Source of the DNA: Planctomycetota bacterium
GTDB lineage: Bacteria; Planctomycetota; JAJSAM01; JAJVHW01
DNA: 64,000 nt
NCBI GenBank assembly: GCA_021776825.1
Contig: JAJFFG010000107.1
Coordinates: forward strand, 1 to 64,000
Direction: 5' to 3'
Under the pieces are notes generated by a model. It ran no database searches. It was given only the letters and a program-made list of their open reading frames with translations, and was not told the origin of the DNA. The position numbers and the translations under genes were made by a program. Shown here piece after piece: positions 36,501 to 43,318 of this stretch. Each line of letters opens with the position of its first letter. Position 1 is the first letter of the stretch.

Positions 36501-37169
36501 AACCTGCGGGACGCGGATACGGAGGCCCTCGACGACGAGGGCCTCCGCGCCAACTGCCGGTGCGCCGACGCCGCACTTCGCGCGTACTCCGGGGAGACGG
36601 ACGCGGCGGCAGCGCTGCTCGGTGAAGCTCTGCGTCGATCGAGCGACGCGGGCGACAGCCCGGAGCTCATCGCGAGCGGTGCGTTGCATCTGGCGTTGCT
36701 CGGCGTCGATGGCGGGGTTTGGACGGAGGCGTTGACGCTGCTCGATGGCGCCGGTGACCTCGATGCGAACATCGCTGACATGACGCGCGCCGCGTGCCGG
36801 GGCGCGATTGCCTACTGCGATCCAGGCGGTTCGGTCGGCGACCTCGACGCTGCGGCCGACGCTCTCACCTCGGAGCGGGTTGGCACGTCGCGCGCCGAGC
36901 TGCGCATCGTCGCCGGGTGGTTCCGTGCCGAGGCGGCGCACCGGCGCGGTGAGCGCGCCGCAGCGTGTGACGCCGCCGAGCAGGCCGCTTCCGGAGCTGC
37001 ACTGCTCGGACACGTCTGGCTCGAGGCCGGCGTCCTTCGCTACCTCGACGAACTGGCGCCGTCATCGGTCCGACGGGAGCGGCGCAGCACGTTGCTGCGC
37101 CGCATCAGTACGGGGATCGAGGCCGACGACCTCCGCGAGGCCGTCACGGCCGCGTGGAGGCCTCAGTAG
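33528..37169 (+). CDS. Ser/Thr protein kinase fused to AAA ATPase and TPR array (PknK-like layout)
   Basis: A 1213-aa signalling protein. The kinase (about 20-285) is complete: Gly-loop GRGAYG at 27-32, Lys49 in VALKVL, Glu69, catalytic loop HRDIKPAN at 143-150 and DFG at 163-165, with an APE-like APEL after GTPWYM. A STAND/AAA ATPase follows, with Walker A GDPGIGKS at about 326-333 and a LALAIEDL Walker B. The second half is helical with many TPR-like units (FALYEWLARAAEHVGDAGLA; AERQFTAADAVFEEHG). No membrane span is visible, so it is cytoplasmic. This layout matches bacterial kinases that sense through the TPR region. The GTG at 33528 is 50 bp after ribF; the next gene converges 10 bp downstream. 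Confidence 0.92.
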   Translation: MSDDHQADIALHPGDRVGNLLIETELGRGAYGAVFLARDQLIGRPVALKVLLPRGGEISDADREAFLAEARVVAGIPSPHIVTLFAVHEWDQGGWLIEMEYVDGGSLHDMITAGERFSAERAIPVVRAIFEALRAAHDRGVLHRDIKPANVLMGRDGTVKLADFGLALVTGGEAHPMESGGGIVGTPWYMAPELFRGKPASVRTDLWAMGVLVHEMLAGETPFSQNQLGALLYAITNDAPPPLPTDVAPTLGRLVSRCMAKRPEDRPKSAGDLLLDLDRMSGRMVMPTVAALGSGRLFGRAAEVQHSLEVLSTVASGRAATLSIVGDPGIGKSVLLDELQLTAGPIGFVWLGVTLPKGGGLVRPLLETARGVLSPDGDADAIADRLGSGDFGRAMPILRAMLQPGADLSVQDREQAAWALEQLLHGLGKDAPLALAIEDLHEAGEDDLWLVRELTRRLSGDRFALLTTSRPLAALPEIDEPDGFKVVETMRLEGLSAESIARLLDDRAGGLRVQPRVAERIGRRSAGNPLMALELLRHLQTTGAITEQNDRWEVTDEWDEESLPDGLRGVLLRRIASLDADDRELLEAAAVDGVHFGGAALSAVLEIPKLKLLRRLQRVINARGLVGAADDGYRFENPLLRDTLYEETAPELREALHEALADHLESQDEPVDPERLGTHWEQAGDPTRAQSYLVAAAGAAAQRLERRRATELIDRSGVLTDEPDLDVFARHGESLHLIAMVYRDTNRATNAFALYEWLARAAEHVGDAGLAALVEVQMALTRHLTTGSTEEDRGALRRAVETLPSGRDLGMTHHVLGRIAKAAGEFEEAERQFTAADAVFEEHGLTHLHALALNALASISMRRGDFVGAEALFAEAAATSESIGRHVNAAADRFNQVRCAMYAGRIDGKREILESARRTIELQGSANQAAYAGAFLAELLYALGDLVGATRLSEEFVTNARALESDHIRTTCLVASVQYLGATGDLDAARQNLRDADTEALDDEGLRANCRCADAALRAYSGETDAAAALLGEALRRSSDAGDSPELIASGALHLALLGVDGGVWTEALTLLDGAGDLDANIADMTRAACRGAIAYCDPGGSVGDLDAAADALTSERVGTSRAELRIVAGWFRAEAAHRRGERAAACDAAEQAASGAALLGHVWLEAGVLRYLDELAPSSVRRERRSTLLRRISTGIEADDLREAVTAAWRPQ

Positions 37170-37179
37170 AGACGTTCGA

Positions 37180-37587
37180 CTAGCCGAAGTCCGGCTCGTC
37201 GCCGCCCATGCCGCCGTGGTCCATGGCGTCCTTGACGGAGAACCAGTCGACATCGCCGGTGTTGGTCACGCCGCAGCTCGACTCCCATGCCAACTTCACG
37301 TACGCCTCGTGCGCGGCAGCCGTCTGGCAGTTCGGCCAGGTCGCCGGAGGCCCCGACGGAGGGGCGGCATCGTGACCCTCGCACGCCACGCATGCGTTCG
37401 AGGTCGCGGTGCAGAGATCCGACAGCGTCATGTTCGGCGGGTCCATTGCCTGTGCGGCCGCGGCGACTTCGAGCGCCACCGTGGAGATGTTCCCCAGGAG
37501 GATGCTCACCAGATACCTCCCGCTGGGGTACTGCGGATTCGCGCTCTCCACCGTGATGTCCGTGCTCTGCCAAGGGGTTGCTGTCAT
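37180..37587 (-). CDS. Small Cys-containing protein with conserved C-terminal motif (paralog 1)
   Basis: A 135-aa protein with no signal peptide. A helical N-terminal half is followed by a Cys-rich segment (CTATSNACVACEGHD), the block APPSGPPATWPNCQT (about 77-91), and the C-terminal tail VKDAMDHGGMGGDEPDFG. The block and the tail are shared with the neighbour at 37855, and the tail is identical in the two proteins. Over the last 57 bases the two genes differ by one base. An excellent ribosome-binding site (AAGGAG, 7 bases before the ATG) implies strong translation. It lies downstream of a papain-like protease and paralog 2 on the same strand, with a terminator in between. No known family recognised. 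A RiPP-like precursor or a protease substrate with a processed tail is my inference. Confidence 0.72.
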   Translation of the reverse strand: MTATPWQSTDITVESANPQYPSGRYLVSILLGNISTVALEVAAAAQAMDPPNMTLSDLCTATSNACVACEGHDAAPPSGPPATWPNCQTAAAHEAYVKLAWESSCGVTNTGDVDWFSVKDAMDHGGMGGDEPDFG

Positions 37588-37854
37588 CGATGTCTCCTTC
37601 TACGCGCCGCGCGGAGCGCCAGCACGCGATGGCGGTCGTCGGGATGCCGCGCCGGGCTCTCGCACGCCGTGCGCGGGGCCCGACGCCCGCCGTTCGGCGC
37701 CGTTTTTTCCGAGCCGACCGTAGGCAGCAAGGACGCCCGGAGTCAACGCAGCTCGTGAGCGCCGACGTGACGAGGCCGCCGGGCGCAATCGCCCGACGGC
37801 CTCTCAGCGGTGTGGGTCCGGGAGCCGTCTCGGCGCTCCCGCTCTCGATCTCGA
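37588..37854. other. Spacer between the two small paralogs
   Basis: 267 bp containing a strong hairpin (37772-37803) and the leader of the gene starting at 37587. No coding sequence supported. Confidence 0.5.
37772..37803 (-). terminator. Hairpin between the two small paralogous genes
   Basis: GAGGCCG-C-CGGGCG with loop CAAT and CGCCCG-A-CGGCCTC: a 13-bp stem with one internal mismatch, 52 bp downstream of the 37855 gene stop. It suggests the second small gene has its own promoter or is expressed at a different level. Confidence 0.65.
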
Positions 37855-38256
37855 CTAGCCGAAGTCTGGCTCGTCGCCGCCCATGCCGCCGTGGTCCATG
37901 GCGTCCTTGACGTGCGCCCAGTCCGGCGCGTCCGTGCCCACCGAGGTGTTCCAGGCGTCTGAGACGTACGCGATGTGCGCCGTCAGCGTCTGGCAGTTCA
38001 CCCAGGTGGCCGGGGGGCCAGACGGGGGCGCGCAGACGTGGCTGTCGCGGCACGTCGTGCCTGCGGTGATCACCGCCGTGAGCATCGCGATCGCATTCGT
38101 ATCTGACGTCTGCCCCTTTGCCGTCGTGGCGGCTCCCACGATCGCGTTGAGCAAATTGGTGGCAGAGTCTTGATGACTCGGCGGCTCCGGGGGATTCCCG
38201 CGGCGATCCGTGACCTCGATCTGCGTGGCTTTCCAGGTGGCGTTGTCGTTCGGCAT
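37855..38256 (-). CDS. Small Cys-containing protein with conserved C-terminal motif (paralog 2)
   Basis: A 133-aa protein without signal peptide or membrane span. It shares with the 37180 gene the block APPSGPPATWVNCQT (about 76-90) and the identical tail VKDAMDHGGMGGDEPDFG, while the N-terminal halves are diverged. Three cysteines, in CRDSHVC and the following WVNC, correspond in part to those of paralog 1. AAGGAAGG lies 6-13 bases before the ATG, a strong ribosome-binding site. It is 44 bp downstream of the papain-like protease on the same strand, so the two are very likely one transcript. Function unknown; conservation of the tail across otherwise diverged proteins says the tail is what matters. 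Confidence 0.74.
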   Translation of the reverse strand: MPNDNATWKATQIEVTDRRGNPPEPPSHQDSATNLLNAIVGAATTAKGQTSDTNAIAMLTAVITAGTTCRDSHVCAPPSGPPATWVNCQTLTAHIAYVSDAWNTSVGTDAPDWAHVKDAMDHGGMGGDEPDFG

Positions 38257-38300
38257 CGTGTGCTTCCTTCCTTTTCATCTGACGCTCGACCGGTCGAGCG

Positions 38301-39296
38301 TCAGTTCCAATCGGTCTTGAGGAGTGCCCAGACGTCGCGGCCGACCGGCAGCGATGTCGCGAGGTAGCCCGCGGGCGCGAGGGCGGGATTCAGGTACGCG
38401 TACGGCAGCCAGCCGTAGCCATCCTCGCAGTCTGGTCCCTTGAACTTGGGACCCCACGAGTTGCGCAGCAGGAACGCGCCCATGGTTGGCGCTACCCCGT
38501 CCTTCGCCGCGGGCACTTCGCGAGCATCGTCGAAGCCGACGAGCACCACGGCGTGTCCGCCGCCCCGGGCTGGGTCGCCCGTCGCGGGGTACGCAAAGCC
38601 CCACTTCTGCTCGACCATGTGGTCGTAGACGTTCGTGTAGTAGTCGAAGCCGAGCGATAGCAGTTCGCCGGCGGCGAGGAACGCCTTCGCGTCGTGCAGC
38701 ACTTTGGCGGGCTCCGTGCCGATCGCGTCCACGCGGACGAACTGCAGCCCGGCGATGTGATGCGCCGAGTCGTGCACCGCCGTCGGTGGCTGGGTCGCCG
38801 CCGCCACGTTCATCTCCGGCTTCTCGGTGCCGTGGGGCGGATAGGGCCACGCGCTCTCGAGCGGCATCCCGTCGCCGGTCAGGGCACCGAGCGTGACCCG
38901 AGGAGACAGCCCCATCGTGGCGGTGTCGGCCGATACGTTCGCCTCTCCGAGCACCGCGTTCAGCGCCATCGTGTAGACGAACATCGGCGAGACGTAGTCG
39001 CCCGCGAGCGCCGCGAGATCCACGTGCTCGCCCGCGGCGATCTGCGCCTTCACGGCCGCGTACTCGACGAGGGCCGCGGCGGAGAACGCGGTGCACGACG
39101 GCAGATTGCCCTGGTGGCGCACCGGCGGGAAGCCCGTCGACAGGTCGATGTCGCTCGGCAGTTCCTCTGGCGTCGTCGCGAGACTCACATGCTGCTGCAC
39201 CGCCGGATGCGCGATCGTGTGGTCGCGGGGATCAGGCGTGTCGGGCACGTACCCGTGGTGCACCGTCGTCTTGGGATCCACGAAGCCTCCGCACAC
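38301..39296 (-). CDS. Papain-family (C1) cysteine protease
   Basis: A 331-aa C1-family peptidase. Catalytic residues are visible: Gln62 in VRHQGNLPSC, Cys68 in PSCTAFSAAAL, His248 in GGGHAVVLVGFDD and Asn279 in LLRNSWG. The N-terminal YVPDTPDPRDH (about 16-26) is the short motif typical of bacterial C1 peptidases that lack a long inhibitory prodomain. No signal peptide is seen, so it may act in the cytoplasm or be exported by a non-Sec route. The GTG at 39296 has no strong ribosome-binding site. The first of three same-strand genes, it is followed closely by the two small proteins with a shared tail, which are natural candidates for its substrates. Confidence 0.88.
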   Translation of the reverse strand: MCGGFVDPKTTVHHGYVPDTPDPRDHTIAHPAVQQHVSLATTPEELPSDIDLSTGFPPVRHQGNLPSCTAFSAAALVEYAAVKAQIAAGEHVDLAALAGDYVSPMFVYTMALNAVLGEANVSADTATMGLSPRVTLGALTGDGMPLESAWPYPPHGTEKPEMNVAAATQPPTAVHDSAHHIAGLQFVRVDAIGTEPAKVLHDAKAFLAAGELLSLGFDYYTNVYDHMVEQKWGFAYPATGDPARGGGHAVVLVGFDDAREVPAAKDGVAPTMGAFLLRNSWGPKFKGPDCEDGYGWLPYAYLNPALAPAGYLATSLPVGRDVWALLKTDWN

Positions 39297-39462
39297 CGCC
39301 GGCCCCGAGATCGCGCTTCACGACGCTTGCCGGAAGGCGTTGCGAGCGGAGACAGGCTAGGCCGACGGCTCGCCCGGAGTCAAACGGGTGCTCAAGCGCC
39401 CGGCGGGATCGTTGCTGGGCCGTTACGACGCTTCGAAGGGCCGAGCGCTATGCTGGACCACG

Positions 39463-40839
39463 ATGGCTCACCCTCGAATCGCGCTCCGATGCCTGGTGTT
39501 GCTCGGGGCGCTTGGGGCACTCGGCGCGTGCGGCGGCGAGGACGCCGACGGTCCCGAACTGCCCCCTGCCGCGCCCAGCGAGTCGGAGACGGGGCCCGTC
39601 CCCTTCGGAGTCCACAAGCTCGACGTCGGTCCGCGCGATCCCGCTGAGCAGGCGGCCTACGCGGCGCGACAGCTCGAGATGCGTGCGTTCATGTACGGGC
39701 GATCGCAGGGCCCCGCGCAGAGGCAGATCCCGGAGCGGTTGGCGACGCTGCTCGAGACTCCAAAGGAGTACTGGGCGTTCCTCGTCGACCCTCTCACGAC
39801 GCTGCCCGAGCGGAAGCGCGCTGCGATCGACGCCGGCAAGGTCCTCCCGCTCTCTTGGCTCCCGCGCGTCGCCGCGTTGCGCCAACAGCTGAAGGCGGAA
39901 GCGACGCTCCACCAATGGGGCCGCCGGCGCAGCCCCATGAACGCCGTGTTTATCGAGGAGCCGGCGACCTGGGACCGCGTCAAGACGGTGCTGCGCGACC
40001 TCCCGGACGCCGAGCGCCGCCGCTCGATCGCGGGTCACGAGTGGACCGTGCCGACGGAGCCGCAGGGCTTCTCACCGGTCACGTGGGAGGAGCGCTGCGC
40101 CGCACCGTGGCCGATCCAGGTCGACGACTGCCTGACCGATCTGTTCCGGTCGTGGCAACCCAACCTGCGCGCGCGAGGCAGCAGCCGCGCGACGCCCGAG
40201 CAGGTTGACGCCTGGGTCGATGCCGTTCTCGCCCTCCCGATGGAGAACGTCGAGGACGCACACTTCGTGCACCAGCTCGCCGTCCAGCGCGTCGACGTCG
40301 CGAGCATCAGGGCGCTCGCGCGCTTCCACGCCGCCGTCCTCGACTCGCGCTTCGAGGAGGCCGCTGGGTGGTTCGCCGAACACACCGTCAACTCGGCGCG
40401 CGGCTCGAAGGATCGCGACGCGGGACTGATGGGGCAGGTCATCCTTCTCGACCTCTGGGCGAGCGAGGTTCCGCAGAAGCAGAAGCACGCGTCGGCCTAC
40501 TCCATTCGTTCGCTCGCGCTCGCCACGCGCGGGCCCTTCGCTGGAACCGCCGACCACGTCTGGCCCGCCTCGGTCCTCCTCGACGCCAGCCGTCGCGGCC
40601 TGGACCCGGCCGAGGGCGATGCGTGGTCGCGTCTGTACTGCTACTTGTTCAGCGCGGCCGAGGCGCACCCGGACCCGCCGTTCGAGGTCGACCGTCACGC
40701 CGATCCCGACACGGCCGAGACGTGGATCGAGCAGTACCGCGTTTGGTTCGAGGCGCACGAGGCGGCGCTCGTGGTGTCAGCGGCCGCGGAAGCGCCAGAG
40801 CTCGACAGGGTCCGGAAGCGGCTCGAGAGCCTGCGCTGA
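39463..40839 (+). CDS. Lipoprotein of unknown function
   Basis: A 458-aa protein whose N-terminus, MAHPRIALRCLVLLGALGAL followed by GACGG, ends in a lipobox with the acylated Cys near residue 23. A Pro/Glu linker precedes the mature domain. The remainder is helical and charged, with several Trp and Arg residues (RGSSRATPEQVDAWVDAVLA; YSIRSLALATRGPFAG), and shows no motif I recognise. The ATG at 39463 is chosen because it opens the signal sequence; an upstream in-frame start at 39388 would bury it. It is the last gene before tRNA-Phe and stands outside the integrated element. Confidence 0.72.
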   Translation: MAHPRIALRCLVLLGALGALGACGGEDADGPELPPAAPSESETGPVPFGVHKLDVGPRDPAEQAAYAARQLEMRAFMYGRSQGPAQRQIPERLATLLETPKEYWAFLVDPLTTLPERKRAAIDAGKVLPLSWLPRVAALRQQLKAEATLHQWGRRRSPMNAVFIEEPATWDRVKTVLRDLPDAERRRSIAGHEWTVPTEPQGFSPVTWEERCAAPWPIQVDDCLTDLFRSWQPNLRARGSSRATPEQVDAWVDAVLALPMENVEDAHFVHQLAVQRVDVASIRALARFHAAVLDSRFEEAAGWFAEHTVNSARGSKDRDAGLMGQVILLDLWASEVPQKQKHASAYSIRSLALATRGPFAGTADHVWPASVLLDASRRGLDPAEGDAWSRLYCYLFSAAEAHPDPPFEVDRHADPDTAETWIEQYRVWFEAHEAALVVSAAAEAPELDRVRKRLESLR

Positions 40840-40960
40840 CGGTCGCGCGGAGGTCGACGGCGCGGCTCGCGGCAGGCACTCGCTAGCGTGCGAGCGGCAC
40901 CGTGTTGTCCCGGTGCGCGTCCCGTGCTAGCCACCTGGTGGGGGCGTGAGCGCGGCGTTC

Positions 40961-40988
40961 TTGCGCCTCGCGGAGGGCCCTGTATCTT
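40961..40988 (+). promoter_or_regulatory. Promoter of tRNA-Phe
   Basis: TTGCGC (40961-40966) and TATCTT (40983-40988) are separated by 16 bp and end 16 bp before the first base of the tRNA. This is the best sigma-70-like pair in the gap. Confidence 0.55.
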
Positions 40989-41004
40989 GCGACGCCTACC
41001 CGGT

Positions 41005-41080
41005 GGGTAGGTAGCTCAGTTGGTAGAGCACGGCACTGAAAATGCCGGGGTCGGCGGTTCAAGTCCGCCCCTGCCCACCA
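41005..41080 (+). tRNA. tRNA-Phe (anticodon GAA)
   Basis: 76 bases with encoded CCA. The acceptor GGGTAGG pairs with CCTGCCC (one G-U). The D-arm contains GCTCAGTTGGTAGAGC, the anticodon stem-loop reads GGCACTGAAAATGCC with GAA at 41038-41040, and the T-arm contains GGCGGTTCAAGTCCGCC. A tyrosine recombinase gene starts 113 bp downstream in the same direction, so the 3' part of this tRNA is the likely attachment site. Confidence 0.96.
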
Positions 41081-41149
41081 GCCTAAGCAGGCTAGGAGAA
41101 GCGACTTACGCTCTCGCCGCTGATGGCTTTTGCCCGCCCCATTGCGGCT

Positions 41150-41179
41150 GGATACCTACGTCGGATACCTTGGATACCT
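41150..41179 (+). repeat. Three GGATACCT direct repeats before the integrase
   Basis: GGATACCT at 41150-41157, 41163-41170 and 41172-41179, lying between the tRNA end and the integrase ribosome-binding site. This is where recombinase arm sites or an integrase operator would be expected. Confidence 0.75.
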
Positions 41180-41192
41180 CCAGGAGGCCGGT

Positions 41193-42299
41193 ATGCGACG
41201 CACTCGAGGCACCGTTGGTACCCGTCCGGGCCGCTCCGGACTGTGGATGCGCTGGGTCGATTCAGCCGGGAAGCGGCGACTCCGCAAGGCCGTCTCAAGC
41301 GACTCGGATGACGCCGTCAAGGAGCTCCAGGCGCTCATCGAGAGCGTCGACGAGGAGCCCGTCGCGCTTCCACCAACTCTCGACGCGTTCCTGGCCGACA
41401 CCTACATCCCGATCTACCGCCAGGAGGTCGCCGCGTCGACCTTCACGCGGAGCAAGCCGCAGCTCGACCGGCTCAGTCTGCGGCTCGGTGCGAAGCTCAT
41501 CACCGAGATCAAGCCCACGCAGATCCGCGCGCACATCGCGAAGTTGCGGGAGAGCGGCCTCAGTTCCGGCACGCTCCGGCGCGAGGTCGCCGTGATCCGC
41601 CCCGTGTTCGAGGCCGCGGTCGATCAGGGCCTGATCATCGTCAACCCCGTCCGCGTGAAGGTCGAGTCGCCGCCGCCGCGGCGCCCGCCGCTGCTCCCGA
41701 ACGAGAAGCTCGACGCGGTCCTCGCGCAGGCGTCGCTGCAGTACCGCCCGTATCTGACCGTCCTCATCGACACCGGCTTGCGCAGGACCACGGCGATCGA
41801 GCTCACGTGGGACGACATCACCGAGGACCTCTCCGCGCTCATCCCGAACCCCGGCAAGAACGCCAAGCGGAAGATCCCCGCGCTGCCGCTGACGGACCGC
41901 GTCCGTGAACTGCTGCGTGCGATCCGCGCCACTCAAGACCCCGACGAGCCGCGCGTCTTCCCACGCCTGACCGAGAACGGCGTTCGACTGTGGTGGCAGA
42001 GGTTCCGGAGGAAGAAGGCGGTCGATCTCGCCACGTGGCGCCTTCACGACTTCAGGCACCAGTTCGGCTCGACCCTGGCTCAAGCTCGAGTGCCTCTTCC
42101 AGTCGTCGCCGATCTGCTCGGGCACGCGAACGCGCGACTGGTGGCGGAGGTGTACGGGACGTCCTCGCCGTCGAACGCCGCGGCGGATGCGATTCGTCAG
42201 CTCCAGGAGTACCGCCGTCCCGTTCCGGCCGCTGCGAAGGCGCAGCGCGCGGCGAAGACTGGTCCCGCGCAGGCGTCGCCCACCACGCCGGGTCCGTAG
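41193..42299 (+). CDS. Tyrosine recombinase / integrase
   Basis: A 368-aa site-specific recombinase. The N-terminal arm-binding region (1-55) is short; a core-binding SAM-like domain covers about 60-150. The catalytic domain has Arg197 in DTGLRRTTAIEL, a Lys candidate around 224-227 (KNAKRKI), His285-x-x-Arg288 in LHDFRHQF, His311 in LLGHAN and the nucleophile Tyr321 in VAEVYG. A Pro/Ala-rich tail follows. AGGAGG lies 5 bases before the ATG at 41193, which decides the start over an in-frame one at 41130. Its position 113 bp beyond tRNA-Phe, in the same orientation, is the classic layout of an integrative element. The C-terminal end overlaps an opposing gene. Confidence 0.93.
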   Translation: MRRTRGTVGTRPGRSGLWMRWVDSAGKRRLRKAVSSDSDDAVKELQALIESVDEEPVALPPTLDAFLADTYIPIYRQEVAASTFTRSKPQLDRLSLRLGAKLITEIKPTQIRAHIAKLRESGLSSGTLRREVAVIRPVFEAAVDQGLIIVNPVRVKVESPPPRRPPLLPNEKLDAVLAQASLQYRPYLTVLIDTGLRRTTAIELTWDDITEDLSALIPNPGKNAKRKIPALPLTDRVRELLRAIRATQDPDEPRVFPRLTENGVRLWWQRFRRKKAVDLATWRLHDFRHQFGSTLAQARVPLPVVADLLGHANARLVAEVYGTSSPSNAAADAIRQLQEYRRPVPAAAKAQRAAKTGPAQASPTTPGP

Positions 42300-42495
42300 A
42301 CCCGCCGCCCAGCCAGACGAAGAACAGGTCGCGCGGGCAGTACGCCGTCCGCTCGACGATCCGCCCCGGCATCGTTCCTGCGCGGATGTGAGCGAAGACC
42401 GTCTTCGTGCTGACCTCGAGCAGGTCCGCCATGTGACGCTGCTTCAGCACGAGCGGCAGCGTCACGCGGGAGGTGTCGGCATCGCGTCGGGACAT
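42052..42495 (-). CDS. Helix-turn-helix (excisionase-like) protein
   Basis: From the ATG at 42495 the first 70 residues contain a MerR/excisionase-type winged helix-turn-helix: LKQRHMADLLEVSTKTVFAHIRAGTMPG followed by RIVERTAYCPRDLFFVWL. Small proteins of this kind next to an integrase usually control excision or regulate the element. The remainder of the frame (to 42052) is low-complexity Arg/Pro/Ser sequence that runs antisense through the last 248 bp of the integrase. Either the tail is an accident of the open frame, or the original stop was lost by a frameshift. The DNA-binding part is the only portion I trust. Confidence 0.5.
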   Translation of the reverse strand: MSRRDADTSRVTLPLVLKQRHMADLLEVSTKTVFAHIRAGTMPGRIVERTAYCPRDLFFVWLGGGSTDPAWWATPARDQSSPRAAPSQRPERDGGTPGADESHPPRRSTARTSRTPPPPVARSRARADRRRLEEALELEPGSSRTGA

Positions 42496-42577
42496 GCGCA
42501 GAAGCATGGCAGGACAGGTCCGACGCACGGGTCGAACGCGACGCAACCCGACGGTTCACGACGCCGCGGGCACGACG

Positions 42578-43318
42578 TCAGGACAGCCCGCGAGCCTCGA
42601 ACTCCTTGCGTGCCTTGATCTCGGCGTGGAGCTTCGTCATCGCGTCTCGCTCCGCGTGATTGCGCTCCGCGATCGATAACGCGACTTCGAGAACGCGGCT
42701 CCAGACGAACTTCCGGCTACTCGGGTCGCGTGCCGCTGCAAGGAGCGCGTACTCGGACGGCTGTGCGTCCGGGTGCGCCACCCGGTGCCGAAGCGCACCG
42801 ACCGTCAGCGGTGTCCCGCGATTCGTGAACTCCCCCAACTCTGCCAAGAGCGATGCCACACCCGCGGCCGAGCGAAGAGTCTCGGACGCTGGCGCCGTTC
42901 TGGGCGGCGTGACGGTTTCTCCCCGCTCGGCGTCCGTCCACGGACCGCAGGCGAGCAACTCCTGCATCCACGCAGCCCCTTCGACGCGGGTGGCGACGAT
43001 CGAGGTGATCTGGTCGACCATCCGGCGCGCGTTCACCGGGACGCTGGCTGCGAACGACGGCCAGCCGCCCTGCAGCGCGACCCGCATCGCGCGCGGCATC
43101 TGCTCGTAGAGGCCCTCGAGAGAGGGTCCCACAGCGTGGTACGGCGGTTCCGCCGCGCACTCCGGATCGCGCCATGCAGCCCGCGGAACGCTCTGCGCAA
43201 CGATCTCGATGTACAGCCGATCCACGAAGTGCGCGATCGCCCGCGCGGCATCCGAAGAGGGCAGCAGCAGCATTCTCTCGAGCATCCTGGTTCTCGGCGC
43301 CGGTTGGTGACACGGCAT
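42578..43318 (-). CDS. Hypothetical protein of the integrated element
   Basis: A protein of up to 246 aa. The start is uncertain: ATG at 43318, or internal Mets at 43285 or 43273 (MLERMLLLP), none with a good ribosome-binding site. The sequence from MLLLPSSDAARAIAHFVDRL onward looks like a real globular, mostly helical protein, ending with a charged helix (AMTKLHAEIKARKEFEARGL). No signal peptide, membrane span or recognised motif. It lies upstream of the helix-turn-helix gene on the same strand, 82 bp away, so they may form a small regulatory operon opposite the integrase. Confidence 0.6.
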   Translation of the reverse strand: MPCHQPAPRTRMLERMLLLPSSDAARAIAHFVDRLYIEIVAQSVPRAAWRDPECAAEPPYHAVGPSLEGLYEQMPRAMRVALQGGWPSFAASVPVNARRMVDQITSIVATRVEGAAWMQELLACGPWTDAERGETVTPPRTAPASETLRSAAGVASLLAELGEFTNRGTPLTVGALRHRVAHPDAQPSEYALLAAARDPSSRKFVWSRVLEVALSIAERNHAERDAMTKLHAEIKARKEFEARGLS

